A stretch of 10,184 nt of DNA from Candidatus Aenigmatarchaeota archaeon (GTDB lineage: Archaea; Aenigmatarchaeota; Aenigmatarchaeia; QMZP01): contig DAOUYM010000024.1 in NCBI GenBank assembly GCA_030666115.1, positions 1 to 10,184 of the forward strand. The letters run 5' to 3'. The stretch's first letter is position 1. Every line of letters starts with the position of its first letter. Position numbers and translations under genes: made by a program. Below the pieces are notes generated by a model. That model searched no databases. It saw nothing but the letters and a program-made list of their open reading frames with translations, and was not told the origin of the DNA. Shown one piece after another: positions 1 to 6,155 of the stretch.

Positions 1-31
1 GCTGGTCCATGGGACCCGTCGCCCCTCGGTG
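1..31. other. G+C-rich edge fragment of unknown nature
   Basis: This short stretch is much richer in G+C than the DNA after it. It contains a small hairpin, GGTCC (4-8) and GGACC (12-16) around a three-base loop, and it is followed directly by TTTTTATTTAT. That would fit the 3' end of a stable RNA followed by a T-rich terminator on the plus strand. Alternatively, the CAT at 8-10 could be the ATG of a minus-strand gene leaving the window, with the T/A-rich block as its TATA box 22-32 bases upstream. The sequence does not decide between these, and I do not recognise an RNA family. Confidence 0.25.
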
Positions 32-42
32 TTTTTATTTAT
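32..42 (+). promoter_or_regulatory. TATA-like box of the JAMM gene
   Basis: TTTTTATTTAT lies 20-30 bases before the ATG at 62, the distance expected for a leaderless archaeal transcript. No Shine-Dalgarno site precedes that ATG. The same T-rich block could instead be a terminator for whatever ends at about 30. Confidence 0.4.
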
Positions 43-61
43 CCTAAGCGATATATCTAAT

Positions 62-733
62 ATGGGTTCTAGGCAGGATTCCAAACATGATTCAAGACCA
101 GTCTTCATAGAGGAACGCACCTTCAAGACCATCATAGCCTCGGCAATAGAAGTCTACAGCAGGGAGACCAACGGAATTCTGCTGGGAAGGAACGCCACGA
201 GGAATATTGACGGGGTCAAGAAGAAGGTTATTTCTGTCAGGAATGCATACCCCATACAGACAGAGAGCAGGAAGAGGTCCGAGGTTTCGCATGGAAACAT
301 AGCCGCATTCAATCGTTTTCTGAGGGCCATGAGATCCCTGAAGTCAGAGATAATTGGTGGTTACCACTCCCATCCATACCCTTATGAGAGTAATGTGCTT
401 TCCGAGGGTGATACAGAATTCATAAGCGAAGAGATAAAGGAAATGAGCAAGATGGGCCAGAAACATATTGAAAAGGGATGGCTTGAGCTTCTGCTTTCAA
501 TAAAGAAGAAGGAGTACAGGGGGCCAGTCAGATACAGGTGGTACACATGCAGCTACGTCAAGAAGATAAGATGCAGGATAAGAACCCAGAAGAAGGTCGG
601 GTATGACATTACCATGTCAGCCTACTGGGTCTACCCGAAAGGTGAGATTAAGGGGAAAAAGAGTAGTAAAAGGAAACGGGTTGAATGCAGGGTAGAAGAA
701 GTTCCTGTCTATGTGCCCTGGATTGATGAGTGA
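62..733 (+). CDS. JAMM/MPN-domain (Mov34/PAD-1 family) metalloprotease-like protein
   Basis: The 223-residue product carries the zinc-binding signature of JAMM isopeptidases: a glutamate in RETNGILLG (Glu35), then HSHP (His102, His104), Ser114 and Asp117. Family members cleave isopeptide bonds to ubiquitin-like modifiers; in archaea, HvJAMM1 removes SAMP modifiers. The spacing between the second His and the Ser is nine residues rather than the usual seven, so the metal-site loop is slightly longer. The last ~85 residues are rich in Lys and Arg and match no domain I know. A GTG at 29 would add 11 residues, but the ATG at 62 is preferred because it sits the right distance from a TATA-like box. 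The gene ends 22 bases from the end of tyrS, which faces it. The domain call is firm; the substrate is unknown and no modifier gene is visible here. Confidence 0.82.
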   Translation: MGSRQDSKHDSRPVFIEERTFKTIIASAIEVYSRETNGILLGRNATRNIDGVKKKVISVRNAYPIQTESRKRSEVSHGNIAAFNRFLRAMRSLKSEIIGGYHSHPYPYESNVLSEGDTEFISEEIKEMSKMGQKHIEKGWLELLLSIKKKEYRGPVRYRWYTCSYVKKIRCRIRTQKKVGYDITMSAYWVYPKGEIKGKKSSKRKRVECRVEEVPVYVPWIDE

Positions 734-755
734 TCCTGGCAGGACGGCAGAGAAA

Positions 756-1841
756 TTACCTTGTCACCTGCTGCTTCTTCACGAACTCCATGAGTTCCTT
801 GGCTTTCTTGTTCTTATCGAAATGTTTCCTGACCGGCCCGAGCAGCTCGTTGATGTATCTGACCGTCGCGTCTTTGAGATCCATTGGATGGATCCTGCCC
901 TCTGCAAAGAGTTTTTCAAGTTCCATGTAACTCCTGATTTCCAGGTCACCACCGAACTTCTTGTCCCTCTCTATCATGATCTTCTCGTACTTCTCAAAGA
1001 TTATGTACTTCATGTACTCGAGTATCGGGTTCTCCCTCGTCACCTTCGGGGGGCAATAGGCTTTTGCTATCTTCCTCTTAACTTCCTGTTCCGGATCTGT
1101 CATGAATATCGAGGAGTCTGGGATTGATTTGGACATCTTCAGTTCTATTGTTCTGTCCTCACCTGACTGTGTTGGAAGCAGGTGGAATTTTGGGGGAGTA
1201 AGACCCATGAGCATGTGATGTGAGACTATGACTGGTTTCCAGTAACCGAGTTTCGGCCCGACTTCTCTCGCGAGAACGTTGACCTTCCTCTGATCCATTC
1301 CGAGCTGGCAGATATCCGCATCAAGGTAGAAGATGTCAGCTGTCTGCATGCATGGATACATTATCTGAGAGGACTGCTGCACCTCCCCTTCCTTTCTTCC
1401 CATTATCTGGCCACAACGCAGGATTCTCTTGACAGTGGTATTCCTCGCAACCTGCATCACCTTCTTCCAGTACTCATCATCTTTCACGTAGTCAGAGACC
1501 CACACGAACTCGACGTTGTCCAGGTCCATTCCAGCAACCTTCCAGACCTCTATCAGGTACTTGCCGACTGTCTTGATTTTCTCCAGGTCACCGCCCATCT
1601 TGTTGTTAGCCCAGCCATGCCAGTCAGCAACAAGCATCTTGAAATGGCAGCCTGCATTGGTCATCCTGTTAACATTTATCGCCCTCATCAGGCCCTGTGC
1701 TATATGGATTTTGCCAGAGGGCTCGAATCCGTCGTAGGCGATCGGGTGCTTCTTTTCCCTCAGAAGTTTCTTTAGATCCTCTTCAGTAACAATCTCTTCT
1801 CCAACCTCTTTTATCAGGTCAAGCCTCTTATCCGGGTTCAT
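756..1841 (-). CDS. tyrS: Tyrosyl-tRNA synthetase, archaeal/eukaryotic type
   Basis: This cytoplasmic class I enzyme charges tRNA-Tyr with tyrosine using ATP. The 361-residue product has the Rossmann-fold signatures: the HIGH-like HIAQ at 46-49 within GFEPSGKIHIAQG, and KMSKS at 235-239. Tyr36, Tyr162, Gln166 and Asp169 align by eye with the tyrosine-pocket residues Tyr32, Tyr151, Gln155 and Asp158 of the Methanocaldococcus jannaschii enzyme. The C-terminal part contains the usual FGGDL (297-301) and HPMDLK (318-323) stretches of the anticodon-binding region. At 361 residues it is longer than the ~306-residue M. jannaschii enzyme but normal for other archaeal forms. The start gives a complete N-terminus and lies 28 bases from the centre of a TATA palindrome shared with the divergent radB. 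Complete and apparently functional. Confidence 0.97.
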   Translation of the reverse strand: MNPDKRLDLIKEVGEEIVTEEDLKKLLREKKHPIAYDGFEPSGKIHIAQGLMRAINVNRMTNAGCHFKMLVADWHGWANNKMGGDLEKIKTVGKYLIEVWKVAGMDLDNVEFVWVSDYVKDDEYWKKVMQVARNTTVKRILRCGQIMGRKEGEVQQSSQIMYPCMQTADIFYLDADICQLGMDQRKVNVLAREVGPKLGYWKPVIVSHHMLMGLTPPKFHLLPTQSGEDRTIELKMSKSIPDSSIFMTDPEQEVKRKIAKAYCPPKVTRENPILEYMKYIIFEKYEKIMIERDKKFGGDLEIRSYMELEKLFAEGRIHPMDLKDATVRYINELLGPVRKHFDKNKKAKELMEFVKKQQVTR

Positions 1842-1860
1842 AGATTAATCTTGGGTCGCT

Positions 1861-1872
1861 GAATTTAAATTC
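1861..1872. promoter_or_regulatory. Palindromic bidirectional TATA box for tyrS and radB
   Basis: GAATTTAAATTC is a perfect 12-base palindrome near the middle of the 48-base gap between two divergent genes. Its TTTAAA core (1864-1869) lies 23-28 bases from the tyrS ATG and 21-26 bases from the radB ATG. Both distances suit leaderless transcription, so one symmetrical box may serve both directions. Neither gene has a Shine-Dalgarno site. Confidence 0.65.
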
Positions 1873-1889
1873 AAAACCCAACTATAATC

Positions 1890-2591
1890 ATGGATAAAAT
1901 GATCGACCTTCCTGAACCTATGAAGGCTCTGATGAGGGGACTGGAAGCAAAGGCACTGACTAGTTTTTACGGAGCACCAGGTACAGGAAAAACCAACCTC
2001 TGCCTGCTGGCTGCACTCGAATCCGCGAGAAGGAACGGGCGAGTGATATACATGGACACAGAGGGAGGATTCTCGATCGAGAGGCTCAAGCAGCTTAGCC
2101 CGGGATTTGAGAGTATATTGGAAAAGATCGAGATCATTGAACCCAGGAATTTCGAAGAACAGAGCAAGGCCATAAGGGCGCTGGAGGGCAAGGAGGCTGA
2201 TCTTATCATAATCGATTCGATCGCGGCCCTGTACAGACTTGAATACGCTGAAACCAAGATGGAAAACAAAACGGACAGGAAACGGATACTTAATGCGAAC
2301 AGGGAACTGTCCAAGCAGCTGTCCATCCTATCGAACATCTCCAGGGAAAGGAACATCCCTGTGCTGGTGACGACTCACACCTTCAGGAGCTGGGAAACCG
2401 GCGACAACGAAATAATCGGCGGGGACTCGGTCAAGTACTGGTCAAAGGCTATCGTTTTCTTCGAGAGAACAGGAAAGACATCAGAAAGGAAGGCTACCAT
2501 GATAAAGCACAGGTCCCTGCCAGAGGGTGGTAATGTCAAGTTCATGCTGGTGAACGATGGGATAAAACCGTCAGGGTTCAAGCTTTTCTGA
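1890..2591 (+). CDS. radB: DNA repair and recombination protein RadB
   Basis: RadB is the short archaeal paralogue of the RadA/Rad51 recombinase and is thought to assist RadA in homologous recombination. The 233-residue product is essentially the RecA-type ATPase core, without the N-terminal DNA-binding domain of RadA. Walker A is GAPGTGKT at 28-35, and Walker B is the hydrophobic run LIIID at 105-109. The later block GGDSVKYWSKAIVFFER, with the following KHRSLPEG, is the conserved C-terminal part of RadA/RadB proteins. The length is typical of RadB. The ATG is set by the divergent TATA palindrome. Other RecA-like ATPases such as KaiC relatives are usually longer or contain duplicated domains, so RadB is the best call. 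Confidence 0.93.
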   Translation: MDKMIDLPEPMKALMRGLEAKALTSFYGAPGTGKTNLCLLAALESARRNGRVIYMDTEGGFSIERLKQLSPGFESILEKIEIIEPRNFEEQSKAIRALEGKEADLIIIDSIAALYRLEYAETKMENKTDRKRILNANRELSKQLSILSNISRERNIPVLVTTHTFRSWETGDNEIIGGDSVKYWSKAIVFFERTGKTSERKATMIKHRSLPEGGNVKFMLVNDGIKPSGFKLF

Positions 2592-2612
2592 TTCTCGCAT
2601 CAGGCGTGTCAA

Positions 2613-2621
2613 GAATAAAAG
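2613..2621 (+). promoter_or_regulatory. Possible TATA box of the small membrane-protein gene
   Basis: GAATAAAAG lies 22-30 bases before the ATG at 2643, in the 51-base gap after radB. It may give the small gene its own leaderless transcript. Read-through from radB is equally possible. Confidence 0.35.
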
Positions 2622-2642
2622 CCAGGTAGACAAATAATAGTT

Positions 2643-2816
2643 ATGGAGCTGCCTATAAAGATGGTTATAATAATCGTTGTTCTGCTTGCAGCTATGGTGA
2701 TAATCCTGGCTCTGTTCGGGGTTTTCGGCGAACGGTCCAATTGGATAATGGAGGGACTGTTCAACTTCTTCGGCGACCTTTTCAGTGGTAAGGCACCTAT
2801 AACACCAACACCTTAA
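2643..2816 (+). CDS. Small single-pass membrane protein, unknown function
   Basis: This 57-residue reading frame starts MELPIKMVIIIVV and ends in a Pro/Thr-rich tail, PITPTP. Residues 7-28 are almost purely hydrophobic and form one clear transmembrane helix, with Lys6 before it and Glu30-Arg31 after it. The remaining ~25 residues are amphipathic and aromatic (NWIMEGLFNFFGDLF), as if lying along the membrane surface. There is no signal-peptidase or prepilin-peptidase site that I can identify, and no known family is recognised. It follows radB by 51 bases on the same strand and ends 10 bases before the facing AMMECR1 gene. The strongly patterned composition and neat fit between neighbours support a real gene, but this is inference. 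Confidence 0.6.
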   Translation: MELPIKMVIIIVVLLAAMVIILALFGVFGERSNWIMEGLFNFFGDLFSGKAPITPTP

Positions 2817-2826
2817 GCTTGCGGGG

Positions 2827-3405
2827 TTACTTACCGGGGTTCTTCTCAGAAAAAATCAGGGACTGGAACCGGAAGATGTCAATACCTTTCTCCATCCAGG
2901 AGTCCGGAGGCAGCCCGGCTTTAAGGCATGTGTGCGAAAGGAAGCTCTTCTCGTCCAGATTATGTTCAGGTGCAACCTGTGGCAAAAGAAGGCCGGAATA
3001 AATCCCTCTTCTCACGATCAGCCCGTCCTTGCCTATCCTTACCTTCTTGGGGTAATCCTTCGGGTCCTTCACCCTGATCGGATCGGGCTTGGTCAGGACA
3101 GAAACCTCAACCACGACCTTACCGAGTTCGTCCTCTTCTAGGGGCGGGAATCTGGGATCCTGGGTCGAGGCAACAGCTGCCTCGATCAGGGCTTTGATCA
3201 AAGGGAACCTGGGCTCTGGGAACCCGATACATCCCCTCAGCTCCTTGGAGGGATGGGTGTGAAGCGTCACGAACACTCCGGCCGGATCATCAAAGCCCTT
3301 TGGATAATCATTGGTCTTGGGATCGAATTTCTCCCTGGACCTGACCCACAAATCAATCGTTTTCCTGGCGATCTTAACCGCCATCCTCCCGTTTTTCTCA
3401 TTCAT
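2827..3405 (-). CDS. AMMECR1-domain protein
   Basis: The product is a single AMMECR1 domain, a fold conserved in archaea and eukaryotes whose biochemical role is not established. The signature LRGCIG is at residues 56-61. It is followed by the family blocks VVVEVSVLTKP, DGLIVRRG, SGLLLPQVAPE and the C-terminal KAGLPPDSW, so the domain is complete at 192 residues. An upstream ATG at 3420 would add five residues (MFLDR). The inner start is preferred for two reasons: MNEKNGRMAVKIARK lines up with the usual N-terminus, and the minus-strand TATA-like AATTTAAA lies 26-33 bases before 3405 but only 11-18 before 3420. The gene is divergent from the DHH gene. Confidence 0.92.
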   Translation of the reverse strand: MNEKNGRMAVKIARKTIDLWVRSREKFDPKTNDYPKGFDDPAGVFVTLHTHPSKELRGCIGFPEPRFPLIKALIEAAVASTQDPRFPPLEEDELGKVVVEVSVLTKPDPIRVKDPKDYPKKVRIGKDGLIVRRGIYSGLLLPQVAPEHNLDEKSFLSHTCLKAGLPPDSWMEKGIDIFRFQSLIFSEKNPGK

Positions 3406-3418
3406 TCGATCTAAAAAC

Positions 3419-3426
3419 ATTTAAAT
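3419..3426 (+). promoter_or_regulatory. TATA box of the DHH phosphoesterase gene
   Basis: ATTTAAAT, an 8-base palindrome, lies 20-27 bases before the ATG at 3446, matching the leaderless pattern of the window. It overlaps the upstream candidate ATG (3418-3420) of the opposing AMMECR1 gene. Confidence 0.55.
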
Positions 3427-3430
3427 CCGG

Positions 3431-3438
3431 AATTTAAA
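3431..3438 (-). promoter_or_regulatory. TATA box of the AMMECR1 gene
   Basis: AATTTAAA, read on the minus strand as TTTAAATT, lies 26-33 bases before the inner AMMECR1 start at 3405. It sits beyond the TATA box of the divergent gene, so the two promoters interleave and transcription in each direction crosses the other's box. Confidence 0.5.
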
Positions 3439-3445
3439 AGGGAAT

Positions 3446-4504
3446 ATGGTATTCAAGATAACAGAACCAGAACTGAAGAAGTTCAGGAAATTCCTGGACA
3501 CCGGGGGAAAGAAGCTGCTTCTCTACCACAACGATCCGGATGGGATAGCATCAGCAATGCTTCTGCTGAAGTACTTCCCTGATTTTGAGACCATTCCCAG
3601 GAAAGGGCCGATGATACGTGACGATTTTATCGATGAGCTCATCAGGAAGGAACCCAAGCTCGTCATATTCATGGACCTTCCTGTTGACCAGGAATCAAGA
3701 AAAATAAACAGACTGCTGAAGAGGACTGGTTGCAGGATAATGATCCTTGATCATCACATATACGAAAAGAACATGGACTCCAGGGACGTGCTGCACATGA
3801 ACCCAAGGTTCAGGAAGAAGGACGCATACATACCCGCTGCCTACATGGTGTACCGGATACTCGAGAAAATGGGACTCGACATAAAGAAGTGGTGCTGGGT
3901 TGCTGCAATGGGCGTGATAGGCGATTACACCCTGAAGGACTGCATGGATATTTTCAAGGAGTGCAAGAAGGAGTACCCATATCTACTGGACAAGGAACCG
4001 CTGAAATCAAAACTAAGTGAAGCTTCAGATATTATCTCATATGCTGTAACAATGAAGGGTCTTAAGGGGGCTGGTGAGGCCCTTAAAATGCTCATGAAGT
4101 CGCTTGACTATGACGAGTTCATGAAGAACAAGAACCTCCAGAAGTGGAAGGGTGAGATGGAGAGGGAATTCGATTTCGTTATTAAGGATGCTGAAAAGGA
4201 AGAGTGTCCCGAAGTGGGATTGCTGATATACAGGATCAAGAGCAGGTTCAGTCTAACCTCGTTAATCGCGACCCATTTCAGTGAGAAGTATCCCAATAAA
4301 ATCATAATAGTAAAGAAGGTGAGCGGTGACGTGTGGAAGTTATGCCTCAGGGATCAGAGTGGGAGAGTTAACCTGGGGGAGATGGTTAAGAAGTGCGTTA
4401 AGGGGATTGGTTCTGGTGGTGGTCATGAGAAGGCAGCTGGCGTAATGACAACCGACTGGAACAGATTCAAGAAGAGATTCATCTCTTTGCTAAAAGCTTC
4501 ATGA
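3446..4504 (+). CDS. DHH/DHHA1-family phosphoesterase, RecJ-like
   Basis: The 352-residue product has all four metal-binding motifs of the DHH superfamily: HNDPDG (His28, Asp30, Asp32), Asp77 in FMDLP, DHH at 102-104, and Asp160 in VIGD. The C-terminal DHHA1 domain carries GSGGGHEKAAG at 322-332. Such proteins are Mn-dependent phosphodiesterases. Archaeal members include RecJ-like single-strand exonucleases, the GINS-associated nuclease GAN, and nanoRNases or cyclic dinucleotide hydrolases. Length and motif order fit the short archaeal RecJ-like group, but the substrate cannot be read from the sequence. The catalytic set is intact. The gene is divergent from AMMECR1, and its last 26 bases overlap the end of flpA on the other strand. 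Confidence 0.9.
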   Translation: MVFKITEPELKKFRKFLDTGGKKLLLYHNDPDGIASAMLLLKYFPDFETIPRKGPMIRDDFIDELIRKEPKLVIFMDLPVDQESRKINRLLKRTGCRIMILDHHIYEKNMDSRDVLHMNPRFRKKDAYIPAAYMVYRILEKMGLDIKKWCWVAAMGVIGDYTLKDCMDIFKECKKEYPYLLDKEPLKSKLSEASDIISYAVTMKGLKGAGEALKMLMKSLDYDEFMKNKNLQKWKGEMEREFDFVIKDAEKEECPEVGLLIYRIKSRFSLTSLIATHFSEKYPNKIIIVKKVSGDVWKLCLRDQSGRVNLGEMVKKCVKGIGSGGGHEKAAGVMTTDWNRFKKRFISLLKAS

Positions 4505-5141
4505 CAGCAAAAAGGTGGTCCTTTTCATACGGATCTAGCCTGACCCTTTCCATGATTCGAAAACTGGCCTTAAGCTTTTCCAGTTCCTGTTTGTATATGA
4601 TGGCTGGGTTTTTGGTTACGTCTATGGATCTTGCCTTTATTGCGATCATTGCGTGTCCGTCCTTCTTCAGGAACTGTTTTGCGTTCCTGACAATGATCTC
4701 GCTCTGGTCATTGGTTGCGACGTCCTGGAACACGAGATCAACGGGCTCTATCCAGGCATAATCCTGGGGTTTTCTGGCATCTGCCAGGATCGGGACTATA
4801 TTCTTTCTCTTTCCAATCACCTGGTTAAGATCCCTCATACATCTCTCTGAAATCTCCACCCCGTATATCACGCCTTCCTTTCCTATGATATCTGAGAAGA
4901 AGGATGAGGTCGTACCGAAAGATATCCCCAGGTATAGTATCTTCATCCCCTTCCTCAGCGGAAAGGTTTTCAGGCCATTGACTATGGCAGCCGCGGGCTT
5001 TGATCGGTAGGGGTTCCATTCCCTGAACTCCCGGCTACCTGATTTTATCACTGTCTTGGTGAATGATTTATCACCCTTCACAGGACTCTGTACAAATATG
5101 TGATTCCCTTTTTTCCATACACCTGGAAAGATTTGCTTCAT
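4479..5141 (-). CDS. flpA: Fibrillarin-like rRNA/tRNA 2'-O-methyltransferase
   Basis: FlpA is the SAM-dependent methyltransferase of the archaeal C/D-box RNP; guided by small RNAs, it methylates ribose 2'-OH groups in rRNA and tRNA together with Nop5 and L7Ae. The 220-residue product shows the WNPYRSK block (42-48), SAM motif I LYLGISFGTTSS (69-80), Glu96 in YGVEIS, DAR at 121-123, QDVA with Asp140, and IKARSID with the catalytic-type Lys169. The family ending LDPYEKDHLFAV is at 202-213. The length is normal. The gene lies 12 bases after the PRTase-like regulator and is probably co-transcribed with it. Only a weak Shine-Dalgarno-like GGTAAT is seen, very close to the ATG. No nop5 or guide RNA gene is visible nearby. 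Confidence 0.96.
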   Translation of the reverse strand: MKQIFPGVWKKGNHIFVQSPVKGDKSFTKTVIKSGSREFREWNPYRSKPAAAIVNGLKTFPLRKGMKILYLGISFGTTSSFFSDIIGKEGVIYGVEISERCMRDLNQVIGKRKNIVPILADARKPQDYAWIEPVDLVFQDVATNDQSEIIVRNAKQFLKKDGHAMIAIKARSIDVTKNPAIIYKQELEKLKASFRIMERVRLDPYEKDHLFAVMKLLAKR

Positions 5142-5153
5142 AATTACCAGAAA

Positions 5154-5906
5154 TTACCAAAATATACTCAATACACCCTTGTCGCTTATGGGCATGTAAG
5201 GTTTCCTTGTGGCACACCAGTCAGATATCCCAACCAGGTCACAACCAGCAGCGTACTTGACATCCTTCATCTTGAATTCCTTTTTCAGGGAATCCATCTT
5301 CTTCATGACGTTTCTCATGGTATCTCCTGTGTTTATCGCGGAGTCGACTACCAGGACCTTCCTCTTCTGGACATCCTCTTTCCTTATATTTATCCTCTTC
5401 ATGTGTATCTTGTGCCTGTCCAGTTCCCTGTATTTCAGGTCAACTCCTCTGTTCGAGAGGTAGTACTTCAGGCCCAGGCCGAAGTTTATTCCACCACCAC
5501 ATATCGCGAAAACGCATCCAGGACTGCCTTTGAAGTAGTTCGCTATATCCTTCCCGACTTCCCTGAGGAACACGGTAACCCTTGGATCAGGGAAGTAGAC
5601 ATCCTTTGGTATCTCACCATTTCCTGACGCACTGAGGTATCGCTTCTTCATCATGTCAGCCATGTCCCTGACCATGTTAATCCAGCCTATGTTCAGCATG
5701 TACCTTTTGTCCTTCTCCACAAGAACGTCCCTGTCAACGAGTTCCTTCACTGTCTTGAACACGGCCTGGTATGTCACATTGATTCCGTCGCTGGTTTTTA
5801 ACTTGCTGTATATCTTCCTCACAGTAAGCGGCCATTCAGAAACCAGGGTATAAATTATCATGTTCTTCAGGGGTTTCTTCTTCTCCTTGGGTTTTTCCTG
5901 AGACAT
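5154..5906 (-). CDS. Winged-helix/phosphoribosyltransferase-like fusion, probable transcription regulator
   Basis: The 250-residue product joins two parts. Residues 13-75 look like a winged helix (MIIYTLVSEWPLTVRKIYSK, then YQAVFKTVKELVDRDVLV with a YMLN wing). Residues ~100-235 look like a type I phosphoribosyltransferase fold with a PRPP-loop motif VLVVDSAINTGDT at 184-196. The second acidic residue of the usual VVDD pair is Ser189, so catalysis may be reduced while PRPP or nucleotide binding remains. Such fusions are known as regulators, for example the archaeal GfcR proteins and, with another DNA-binding domain, Bacillus PurR. The N-terminus is lysine-rich. The gene is first in a likely operon with flpA, and an array of GGTTTA...TAAACC repeats begins just beyond its TATA box, suggesting autoregulation (inference). 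A true PRTase enzyme is the alternative. Confidence 0.78.
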   Translation of the reverse strand: MSQEKPKEKKKPLKNMIIYTLVSEWPLTVRKIYSKLKTSDGINVTYQAVFKTVKELVDRDVLVEKDKRYMLNIGWINMVRDMADMMKKRYLSASGNGEIPKDVYFPDPRVTVFLREVGKDIANYFKGSPGCVFAICGGGINFGLGLKYYLSNRGVDLKYRELDRHKIHMKRINIRKEDVQKRKVLVVDSAINTGDTMRNVMKKMDSLKKEFKMKDVKYAAGCDLVGISDWCATRKPYMPISDKGVLSIFW

Positions 5907-5927
5907 GTTAAATTTTTGGATCCTGGC

Positions 5928-5935
5928 TTTTTAAA
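5928..5935 (-). promoter_or_regulatory. TATA box of the PRTase-like regulator / flpA operon
   Basis: Read on the minus strand, TTTAAAAA lies 22-29 bases before the ATG at 5906, with no Shine-Dalgarno site downstream, so the transcript is probably leaderless. A TTAAAC half-site (5931-5936) resembling the arms of the neighbouring repeats overlaps this box, placing a potential bound protein directly on the promoter. Confidence 0.55.
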
Positions 5936-5941
5936 CTTTCT

Positions 5942-6016
5942 GGTTTAATTAAACCCACAGGTTTACTAGTTAAACCCAGGGGTTTATTAAACTTTTTGGT
6001 TTATTTTTTTTAAACC
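5942..6016. repeat. Array of four GGTTTA...TAAACC inverted repeats, probable operators
   Basis: Four dyads occur in 75 bases: GGTTTAATTAAACC at 5942-5955 (perfect palindrome); GGTTTA and TAAACC around five bases at 5960-5976; GTTTA-T-TAAAC at 5982-5992; and GGTTTA and TAAACC around seven Ts at 5998-6016. The GGTTTA arms start 17-21 bases apart, and three of the right arms continue as TAAACCCA. Regular spacing, variable centres and conserved arms are what is expected of binding sites for a dimeric DNA-binding protein. They lie immediately upstream of the promoter of a winged-helix regulator, the most likely ligand by inference. Confidence 0.7.
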
Positions 6017-6044
6017 CAAGGTATATACGTGCCGAGTTCAATGA

Positions 6045-6052
6045 TTTATATA
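6045..6052 (+). promoter_or_regulatory. Consensus archaeal TATA box with no gene directly downstream
   Basis: TTTATATA matches the archaeal TATA consensus. Initiation ~25 bases downstream would fall near 6070-6080, just before the first stem-loop, giving either an independent small RNA or a ~200-base leader for the zinc protein gene at 6277. Confidence 0.4.
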
Positions 6053-6081
6053 GATTTCGAAGATGGGCAGAATCAGTAGAA

Positions 6082-6105
6082 TTTAACCCAGTTCGACGGG
6101 TTAAA
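6082..6105 (+). repeat. Perfect 8-base inverted repeat, likely stem-loop
   Basis: TTTAACCC (6082-6089) pairs with GGGTTAAA (6098-6105). Inside the loop, GT (6091-6092) can pair with AC (6096-6097) around TCG, extending the stem after a one-base bulge. It is either a hairpin in a transcript from the TATA box at 6045 or another dyad binding site. Confidence 0.55.
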
Positions 6106-6107
6106 AG

Positions 6108-6155
6108 TATTTGAAAATCGGTATCATGAGGCGTTATTTTACGTCAAATACCGAT
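6108..6155 (+). repeat. Two overlapping, mutually exclusive inverted repeats
   Basis: GTATTTGA (6108-6115) is complementary to TCAAATAC (6144-6151), and ATCGGTAT (6117-6124) is complementary to ATACCGAT (6148-6155). The two right arms share four bases, so only one full stem can form at a time. In RNA this could be a two-state switch; in DNA it could be a spaced operator pair. Confidence 0.45.

Noticed and set aside
711..1127. A 138-residue plus-strand frame opposite tyrS
   Set aside because: It is antisense to the conserved C-terminal half of tyrosyl-tRNA synthetase and shows no domain of its own.
5100..5627. A 175-residue plus-strand frame opposite the PRTase-like gene
   Set aside because: The opposite strand encodes a protein with a PRPP motif and winged helix; this frame has no recognisable feature.
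5942..6016. The repeated GGTTTA...TAAACC units as a CRISPR array
   Set aside because: Units are short palindromes at 17-21-base spacing with no unique ~35-base spacers; they look like protein-binding sites.
6082..6105. TTCGA inside the hairpin loop, resembling a tRNA T-arm
   Set aside because: The stem and loop lengths do not fit a T-arm (eight-base stem and eight-base loop), and no acceptor, D or anticodon stem can be built around it.
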